A stretch of 64,000 nucleotides of DNA, taken from assembly GCF_017939615.1 (NCBI RefSeq), contig NZ_JAGKSR010000001.1:2108001-2172000 (forward strand), in the 5' to 3' direction. Below the pieces are notes generated by a model that was given only the letters and a program-made list of their open reading frames with translations, searched no databases and was not told where the DNA came from. The position numbers and the translations under genes are program-made. This document shows, piece after piece, positions 58,224 to 64,000 of the stretch. How positions within the stretch are numbered: position 1 is the stretch's first letter; the number at the start of each line of letters is the position of its first letter. Source of the stretch: Microbacterium sp. BLY. GTDB taxonomy: Bacteria > Actinomycetota > Actinomycetes > Actinomycetales > Microbacteriaceae.

Positions 58224-58331
58224 ATGGACTTGTCGCAGCGTGGAGCCGCCGTCCCTGTTCCCCTCGTCCTGCGCTCGCCTGAGGTTGCTCCCGGCGCGAC
58301 CCGGGAGAGCGAGTTCCACTACGATGTGTGA
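58224..58331 (+). CDS. possible 35-residue reading frame upstream of the phosphatase gene
   Basis: It starts MDLSQRGAAVPVPLVLRS and ends ...SEFHYDV. A -10-like TAACGT (58211-58216) lies 7 bases before the ATG and GGAGG 3 bases before, so translation is plausible. It overlaps nothing recognised and has no known domain. It could be the surviving N-terminus of a broken gene, or chance. Confidence 0.35.
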   Translation: MDLSQRGAAVPVPLVLRSPEVAPGATRESEFHYDV

Positions 58332-58378
58332 GTATCCTGCGCCCGCCCCATCTGCTGCAGGTCCATCGGAGGCAGTTC

Positions 58379-59176
58379 GTGGCTGAGACCAAGACGCACA
58401 CCATCACGGTTGCGGATCGTCCGTTGCTGCTGTCCTGGGCCGGGGTCACCGACCAGGGCCGACGTCGCGAGACCAACCAGGACGCTCTTCTCGCCGAGTT
58501 CCCGCTGTTCATCGTCGCGGACGGCATGGGCGGGCACGCCGGAGGCGAGATCGCGAGCCAGAGCACGGTCGCCCGCCTCCGGGCCGTCGTGGCCGCCGAC
58601 GATGTGAGCCCGTCCGCCATCGAGAAGGCCCTTGCTCTCGCCGTCGACGACATCGCGGAGCATCCGGACACCACCGATGAAGGCACCGGCACGACGCTCA
58701 CCGGGGTGTACCTCGACGAGCACGGGGACGAGCCGCACTGGGTCGCGCTGAACATCGGTGATTCGCGGGTGTATCTGCTCCGTGACGATCGGCTCCTCCA
58801 GGTGACGACCGATCACTCGGTGGTGCAAGAGCTCATCGCCGCCGGCAAGCTGAGCCCGGAAGAGGCCGAAGGACACCCGTACAGCAACGTGATCACCCGG
58901 GCGGTCGGTGCGAGCGAGCTGACGGCGCCGGATTATGTGACCATCGACGTCCGACCGGGCGACCGTTTCGTGATCTGTTCCGACGGCCTCACCAAGGAGC
59001 TCACGGACTACGGCATCCAGCACTTCCTCCGCGAGCACGCGGAGCCCGGAGCGAGCGTCGATGCGATGCTCGCTGCGGCCCTCGACAACGGCGGACGTGA
59101 CAACGTCACCGTGATCGTCGTGCAGGTCGGCGAGCCGGAGGACGCTTCCTCCACACTCGGCGACACCGCCGAATAG
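58379..59176 (+). CDS. PP2C-type (PPM) Ser/Thr protein phosphatase
   Basis: A 265-residue phosphatase. PPM motifs are GVTDQGRRRETNQDALLAEF, FIVADGMGGHAGGEIAS, GTGTTLTGVYL, LNIGDSRVYLLRDDRL, TDHSVVQELIAAG, ITRAVGA, FVICSDGLTKELTD and GGRDNVTVIVV; Asp residues in these bind Mn/Mg. It removes phosphate from Ser/Thr proteins, usually opposite a PknB-type kinase. The GTG at 58379 has GGAGG 7 bases upstream; a GTG 17 codons earlier has none. Next is the EccC-like ATPase, 58 bases on. Confidence 0.92.
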   Translation: MAETKTHTITVADRPLLLSWAGVTDQGRRRETNQDALLAEFPLFIVADGMGGHAGGEIASQSTVARLRAVVAADDVSPSAIEKALALAVDDIAEHPDTTDEGTGTTLTGVYLDEHGDEPHWVALNIGDSRVYLLRDDRLLQVTTDHSVVQELIAAGKLSPEEAEGHPYSNVITRAVGASELTAPDYVTIDVRPGDRFVICSDGLTKELTDYGIQHFLREHAEPGASVDAMLAAALDNGGRDNVTVIVVQVGEPEDASSTLGDTAE

Positions 59177-59234
59177 GCGCCCGAGCCTGGGGAGAGGCCG
59201 GTTCCGACCCGGCGAGTGCGCTGCACTGGGGGGC

Positions 59235-62003
59235 ATGGATTCCTCGCCCATCCCGCTCCCGTCCGCGTCCGTCCCGCCTCGCCGCAGCTCGCTTCCGCTC
59301 GTGGCTGCCGTGGTCCCCGTGGGCGTCGGCGTGGCGATGTGGCTGACGACGGGGGCGGTGCAGGCGCTGTGGTTCGCGGCGGTCGGACCCCTGATGATCG
59401 GGGCCTCACTCCTCGACACCGTGCGTATCCGCCGTCGCGAGCGATGTGCGGACGACGCGCGACTCCGGCGTGCGTGGAGCGAAGCGGAGTCGGAGCTGCG
59501 GCGACGACACGACGAAGAGCGGCGACGGGAGGAGCGTCGCCACCCCGATACCGCGGCGTGCGTACGTGAACGTCCTCTGCGCGACGCGCGACCGCCGGGG
59601 CCGGAGACCGCGCTCGTCGTGGGGCGCGGACACCGCGCGAGTGCGGTCCGGTGCGTCGGCGCGGATGACGACACGGGGCGGGAGTTCCGTCGGCGCTGCA
59701 CGGTGCTGGATGATGCTCCCGTCGTCGTCCCGCTCGGGGCGGGGCTGTGTCTGCGTGGCCCCGGTCCGCTGGTCGAGGCGACGGCGCGAGCGCTCGTGCT
59801 GCAGCTCTGCCTGCGGCACGCACCGGCGGCCCTCGCCGTTACCATCGCGGAAGAGAGCGTGGGCGGACTGGCGGCCCTTCCTCACGCCCGGTACTCCCGA
59901 CGCGCCGCATTCCGCCTCGCTGTCGCGACCCCGGAGGGCCGGGCGCCCGATGCGACGGCCGTGGTCTGGGTGGGGCCGCCCGATGCCGAGGTCCCGGAGG
60001 GCGTCACCACGGTGATCGACATCGCGCAGCCCGACGTGGCGACGCTGCGGACACCGGAGGGCGTCACGACACTCGCCGTGGAGTGTCTGTCGGTCGCTCA
60101 AGCTGCCGGGGTGGCGGAGCTGTGTGGCGGGCTCGTCGACGACGAGACCCCGACCACCGGGCCGCTGAGTCTCCAGAGCGTCACGCAGCCGTCCGCCGGC
60201 TCCGGGCTCCCCGTCGCTCTCGGCCGGGCGGCGCAGGACGAGCCGATGACGGTCGACATCGTCGACGACGGCCCGCATGCGATCGTGACCGGGATGACCG
60301 GCACGGGAAAGAGCGAGCTCCTCGTCACGTGGGTCGCCGCCGTCTGTGCGTCGCAGGGCCCGGAGCGGGTGACCTTCCTCCTCGCGGACTTCAAAGGTGG
60401 GACGGCGTTCGACCGGCTCCGAGACCTGCCGCACGTCGTCGGCGTCCTCACCGACCTCGACGAGACGGAGGCGGGTCGGGGCGTCGCCAGCCTCACGGCG
60501 GAGATGCGGCGACGCGAATCCCTGCTCGCCGCGGCGGGCGCCCGGGACATCTCCGAGATCGACCTCGCCCGCCTGGTGATCGTGGTCGACGAATTCGCCG
60601 CGCTGCTGCACGAGCACGCGGAGCTCGCGGCCGTGTTCACGGACGTCGCCGCGCGGGGCCGGGCTCTGGGCATGCACCTGATCCTCGGGACGCAGCGTGC
60701 GGCGGGGGTGATCCGGGACGCGTTGGCGACCAACTGTCCTCTCCGGATCAGCCTGCGCGTGGCCGAGGCGGCCGACAGCAGGGCTGTGGTGGGCACGGCG
60801 GGAGCGGCCGAGCTCCCCGGAGGTGTCGACGGGCGGGGGAGGGCCCTCGTCCGGCGTCCTCAGGACGAGGGCCCGCGTCCGGTGCGGATCGCGCTCACGG
60901 ACGACGCCTTCCTCGAACGCATCGTGGCGCGCTGGACGTCGGCACCGACCGTCGCGCCACCGTGGTACCCGGCGCTGCCGACCCGTCTGCCCCTGACAGC
61001 CCTCACCGCCGAACGGGACGCCCTGCGCGGATCGATGCCGGGACCACTCCTGGTGCTCGGACGCGCTGATGACCCCGCAGTCCAGGCGCAGCCTCCGGTG
61101 ACGCTGCGGCCCGGCCTCGAGCGCGGTCTCGTCGTCCTCGGAGCCGCCGGCACGGGACGGACGACGGTGTTGCGGGGGATCGCGGCGCAGGATCCGACGA
61201 GCGCCTGGTTCCCGACGGATCTCGAGGTGGCTGTCGATCAGATGGCGGCGTGGGAGCAGGGCGAAGCCGCGATACCCGGCACCGTGCTCGTCGACGATAT
61301 CGATCGTCTCCAGGCCGACCTTCCCCTCGAGTACGGGCAGGACTTCGCGCTCCGCTGGGAGCGGCTGGTGCGGTCGGCGGCGACGGTCACTTGGGTGCTG
61401 ACGGCGACCCGTGCCACCGGCCCGCTGGCGCGGGTGCTGGATGCGCTGCCGCGCCGGGCGCTGCTCCGGATGCCGAGTCGGGTGGAGCATCTCGCGGCGG
61501 GCGGGGAGATCGCGGATTTCCGTCGTGACCGTCCCCCGGGGCGGGCCCTGCTCGACGGTCGGGAGATGCAGTTCGCGTGGGTCGACGAGGAGGGGGAGCC
61601 ACACTCGTCCACGGTCGTCGCCGGGGGTGCGGAGAGTAGGTGGGTGCCGGCGACGGCGTCGACGGCGCTCGTGACGCCGGGGGCGCGCGGTGTCGCCGCT
61701 GCGCTGGCGGCCGCGCACCCCGAGTGGGAGGTGGCACTGCTCGGGGCGGAGGTGGGCGGGACGGCCCGGCCGTGTGTCGTGGTCGGCGACGCCGAGACCT
61801 GGCAGCGCCATTGGACCGACTGGCAGCGTGCGCGCTCCGAGGGTGAGGTGCTGATCCGGGCCGAGCGGCCGGCGGAGCTCCGTCAGCTCGTCGGGGTGCG
61901 CACGCTGCCTCCCTACGCGCGACAGGACGCGGGACGAGCGTGGGCCGTCGTCGGCGATCGGGCACCGCGTCGCGTGGTGCTTCCCGCGCTTGCTCCCCGG
62001 TGA
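59235..62003 (+). CDS. FtsK/SpoIIIE-type ATPase, EccC-like (type VII secretion)
   Basis: A 922-residue protein. Two helices near residues 20-62 are followed by a charged linker, then a first ATPase with Walker A GMTGTGKS (residues ~353-360), DFKGGTAFDRL and Walker B LVIVVDEFAAL. A second, degenerate P-loop (GAAGTGRTT, ~636) follows with TVLVDDIDRL. The paired-ATPase layout fits EccC motors of type VII secretion better than DNA-pumping FtsK. No WXG100 substrate gene is in the window. ATG 59235 has GGGGGG upstream. Confidence 0.82.
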   Translation: MDSSPIPLPSASVPPRRSSLPLVAAVVPVGVGVAMWLTTGAVQALWFAAVGPLMIGASLLDTVRIRRRERCADDARLRRAWSEAESELRRRHDEERRREERRHPDTAACVRERPLRDARPPGPETALVVGRGHRASAVRCVGADDDTGREFRRRCTVLDDAPVVVPLGAGLCLRGPGPLVEATARALVLQLCLRHAPAALAVTIAEESVGGLAALPHARYSRRAAFRLAVATPEGRAPDATAVVWVGPPDAEVPEGVTTVIDIAQPDVATLRTPEGVTTLAVECLSVAQAAGVAELCGGLVDDETPTTGPLSLQSVTQPSAGSGLPVALGRAAQDEPMTVDIVDDGPHAIVTGMTGTGKSELLVTWVAAVCASQGPERVTFLLADFKGGTAFDRLRDLPHVVGVLTDLDETEAGRGVASLTAEMRRRESLLAAAGARDISEIDLARLVIVVDEFAALLHEHAELAAVFTDVAARGRALGMHLILGTQRAAGVIRDALATNCPLRISLRVAEAADSRAVVGTAGAAELPGGVDGRGRALVRRPQDEGPRPVRIALTDDAFLERIVARWTSAPTVAPPWYPALPTRLPLTALTAERDALRGSMPGPLLVLGRADDPAVQAQPPVTLRPGLERGLVVLGAAGTGRTTVLRGIAAQDPTSAWFPTDLEVAVDQMAAWEQGEAAIPGTVLVDDIDRLQADLPLEYGQDFALRWERLVRSAATVTWVLTATRATGPLARVLDALPRRALLRMPSRVEHLAAGGEIADFRRDRPPGRALLDGREMQFAWVDEEGEPHSSTVVAGGAESRWVPATASTALVTPGARGVAAALAAAHPEWEVALLGAEVGGTARPCVVVGDAETWQRHWTDWQRARSEGEVLIRAERPAELRQLVGVRTLPPYARQDAGRAWAVVGDRAPRRVVLPALAPR

Positions 62004-62040
62004 CCGAGTCGCCGGGGACGCGGCGGTCGAACGGGTCGGA

Positions 62041-63036
62041 TCAGATCCCGGCGCCGGGGCGGATCGCGCCGACCGCGGCCCCGCCCCCGAGCACCGTGAG
62101 GGGGAGGGCATCGGCCAGGGCGGCCACGTCGGCATCGGCCAGGCCGCCCGCCCGTGCCAGGAGCAGTGCGGCCACGATGGCCGACGCCCGCCCGCTTCCG
62201 TCGAGCATCTTGAGGGCGACCGTGGTGCCGTTCGGCGCGACCATCACCATGACGCCCTCGGCCCCGCCCTTGGCGAACACTCCGAGCCGCTCGATCGCGA
62301 TGGTGTCGGGGCGGCCAGGCCCGTCGATGGTCCAGGGGTTCTCACGCACAGCCTTCACCAGCGATCCGGCCACACGGTGCAGGGCGAACGGAGAGCGCTC
62401 CGATGCGGTGCCGATCCGATGGATGGCGCGGGCCAGCCCGGTGAGAGTGAGGGCGTACACGGGGGCGCCACAGCCGTCGATCGCGGTGTGCGCCATCTTC
62501 TCGCCCGTGAGCCGTTCGATGACGTCGCGGATGTGCGCCTGGAGCGGGTGCGCCGGGTCGAGGTAGCCCTCGGTCGGCCAGCCCGTCGCGATGCAGGCGC
62601 GGAGCATCGCCGCGTGCTTGCCTGAGCAGTTCATCCGCACCCGTGCCTCTTGGCCGTGCTCGCGCACCATCTCGTCGCGCGTCGCGGAATCCGAGGGCCA
62701 GGCGGGGGGACAACCCAGATCATCCTCATTGAGCCCGCCGGCCGTGAGGATCTCACGGACGACCTCCGCGTGCCGATCCGTCCCGGAATGGCTGGCGGTC
62801 GACAGAGCCAGCTGCTCGCCTTCGAGAACGGCCCCGGCGGTGAGACAGGCGACCGCCTGCAGGGGCTTCAGGCTGGATCGGGGGAGGATCAGTGCGTCCG
62901 CGTTCCCGTGCCGTGCGATCACCTCGCCCTCGGGGGAGAGCACGACGGCGACCCCGGCGTGACGCGACTCGATGAACCCGCTGCGCTCCACGACGGCGAG
63001 TTCGACGGCATCCTGAACGGTGAGAGTCTCCAGCAC
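62041..63036 (-). CDS. L-asparaginase, thermolabile (Rhizobium AnsA-like)
   Basis: A 331-residue enzyme of the PF06089-type asparaginase family, which hydrolyses asparagine to aspartate and ammonia. It has SGFIESRHAGVAVVL, LPRSSLKPLQAVACLTAGA, LALSTASHSGTDRHAEVVREIL, MNCSGKHAAMLRACI and DGCGAPVYALTLTGLARA (a Ser/Lys/Cys-based active site in that family). It is structurally unlike E. coli AnsA/B. It is divergent from the OsmC gene and converges with the EccC-like gene. Confidence 0.85.
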   Translation of the reverse strand: MLETLTVQDAVELAVVERSGFIESRHAGVAVVLSPEGEVIARHGNADALILPRSSLKPLQAVACLTAGAVLEGEQLALSTASHSGTDRHAEVVREILTAGGLNEDDLGCPPAWPSDSATRDEMVREHGQEARVRMNCSGKHAAMLRACIATGWPTEGYLDPAHPLQAHIRDVIERLTGEKMAHTAIDGCGAPVYALTLTGLARAIHRIGTASERSPFALHRVAGSLVKAVRENPWTIDGPGRPDTIAIERLGVFAKGGAEGVMVMVAPNGTTVALKMLDGSGRASAIVAALLLARAGGLADADVAALADALPLTVLGGGAAVGAIRPGAGI

Positions 63037-63119
63037 CCGACAACTCTACCGGCGGGGGCGGAGCGCCACCGTCGTCGGACGCGCGCACGAACGTCGGCGG
63101 CCGCTGGCAGACTGGGCGG

Positions 63120-63617
63120 ATGACACAGCAGACGAGCCCGCGGCCCCTGGGCGAGCATCGCTACGCCCTCACCTCCACCTGGACGGGGAACACCGGGTCC
63201 GGTACGAGCGGGTATCGGGACTACCGTCGCAATGTCACGATCGAGATCACAGGCAAGCCCGAACTTCTCGCGTCTTCCGACAAGCCGTTCCGGGGAGACC
63301 CGTCGCGGTGGAACCCCGAGGACCTCCTGCTGGCGTCGCTGTCGGAGTGCCACCTGCTGTCGTATCTGCACGCGTGCGTCACCGCTGGAGTCGTCGTGGT
63401 CTCCTACCGTGACGACGCGAGCGGCGTCATGCGCGAGAACGGCGCCGGTGGCGGCTCCTTCGTCGAGGTGCTGCTCCGCCCGGAGGTCGTCGTCGCGGAG
63501 GCGTCCATGATCGAGGCGGCCGAGCGTGCCCATGCCCAGGCGAACGAGTGGTGCTTCATCGCCAGTTCGGTCAACTTCCCCGTCCGGCACCAGGCGACGG
63601 TGACAGCCGCCGGCTGA
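63120..63617 (+). CDS. OsmC-family peroxiredoxin-like protein
   Basis: A 165-residue protein. The resolving/peroxidatic cysteines are C79 (LSECHLLSYLHACVTAG) and C142 (NEWCFIASSVNFPV), the pattern of OsmC-type hydroperoxide reductases that reduce organic peroxides with a dithiol. ATG 63120 has no clear Shine-Dalgarno; CAGACT ends 6 bases before, as in the leaderless genes here. It converges with the acyltransferase gene, 5 bases apart. Confidence 0.88.
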   Translation: MTQQTSPRPLGEHRYALTSTWTGNTGSGTSGYRDYRRNVTIEITGKPELLASSDKPFRGDPSRWNPEDLLLASLSECHLLSYLHACVTAGVVVVSYRDDASGVMRENGAGGGSFVEVLLRPEVVVAEASMIEAAERAHAQANEWCFIASSVNFPVRHQATVTAAG

Positions 63618-63622
63618 GCCGC

Positions 63623-64000
63623 TCAGCGACGCTCGTGCGGAAGCGCCTGCTTGATCTTCTCGATCGTGTTCTGGGCGGGTGCTTCGTTGTAGACCCCCGC
63701 GAGTTCCTGTTCCGACAGGCCGTGGATGGCGGCCATGATCTCGTCGGTCGCCAGACGGCGGGCGCGACCGCTCGTCGCCGGACCGTGGGGCGACAGATCC
63801 AACGGTGCACCGAATCGGACGGTGATCCGCTCGGACAGCGTCGGCATCGTCGCGCCGACCGGCATCACCTTGTCCGTCCCGATGAGTCCCACCGGGACCA
63901 CGGGTGCCCCGGTCTGCAGGGCGAGGAAGGCGACTCCGGTGCGGCCCTTGTACAGTCGTCCGTCGGTGGAGCGCGTCCCCTCCGGATACAGGGCCACGGC
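63623..64000 (-). CDS. 1-acyl-sn-glycerol-3-phosphate acyltransferase, C-terminal part (runs off window)
   Basis: The last ~125 codons of a PlsC-type acyltransferase, cut at the window's 3' edge. Visible is acyltransferase block III (ALYPEGTRST) and block IV (APVVPVGLIGTD); the HxxxxD block lies beyond the edge. It acylates lysophosphatidate to phosphatidate at the membrane. Confidence 0.8.
   Translation of the reverse strand, partial: AVALYPEGTRSTDGRLYKGRTGVAFLALQTGAPVVPVGLIGTDKVMPVGATMPTLSERITVRFGAPLDLSPHGPATSGRARRLATDEIMAAIHGLSEQELAGVYNEAPAQNTIEKIKQALPHERR

Overview
The window is about 70% GC and fully bacterial. Gene content and order point to a Gram-positive actinobacterium of the Microbacteriaceae, most likely Microbacterium: rho-prfA-prmC-sua5-glycosyl-1-phosphate transferase-atpIBEFHAGDC, lysA-hom-thrB, argS beside tRNA-Arg, a DUF2993 protein and a short epsilon subunit. 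This is inferred from gene content and synteny; no 16S gene is present. Several genes begin 5-9 bases after a TANNNT-like -10 box with no Shine-Dalgarno, as expected for leaderless actinobacterial transcripts.

Region 1 (1-18.2 kb) is accessory and centred on sulfur. It holds the tail of one SulP/STAS transporter, a FUSC-like membrane protein, a MalT-type LuxR regulator, two homologous large arylsulfatases in opposite orientation (4.1-6.5 kb and 13.9-16.3 kb), a complete SulP-STAS transporter with two GAP/Sap-family membrane proteins, an AI-2E family protein, a SHOCT protein with a membrane-protein partner, the formylglycine-generating enzyme that activates sulfatases, and a HAD phosphatase. 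A second MalT-like gene has lost its DNA-binding half and runs into the last codons of what looks like a DUF6325 gene, apparently a deletion scar.

Region 2 (18.2-23.1 kb) is a copper module: tandem CsoR-like operators, a CopZ chaperone, a CopA-type (CPC) ATPase, a 28-residue Cys-rich peptide and a CopB-type (CPH, His-rich) ATPase. Region 3 (23.2-33.5 kb) holds a small membrane-anchored unknown, a zinc alcohol/formaldehyde dehydrogenase, NhaA with a structured leader, tRNA-Arg(CCG), an SGNH hydrolase, argS, a DUF2993 protein, a hydrolase-TetR-hydrolase operon and a YihY/BrkB protein.

Region 4 (33.6-57.2 kb) is housekeeping: lysA, hom, thrB, rho, prfA, then prmC, sua5, the glycosyl-1-phosphate transferase, the complete F1Fo ATP synthase operon, its terminator and a yaaA-like gene. 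Between prfA and prmC sits a 5.5-kb block with a CitA/CitB-type two-component system facing a CitMHS citrate transporter, plus cysK-cysE. The divergent sensor/transporter region carries a perfect inverted repeat likely bound by the response regulator.

Region 5 (57.3-64 kb) holds a DUF5684-like membrane protein with a Pro-rich tail, a PP2C phosphatase, an EccC/FtsK-like ATPase (type VII-like), an asparaginase, an OsmC protein and the C-terminal part of a PlsC acyltransferase cut by the window edge. No CRISPR array, rRNA gene, insertion sequence or prophage was seen.
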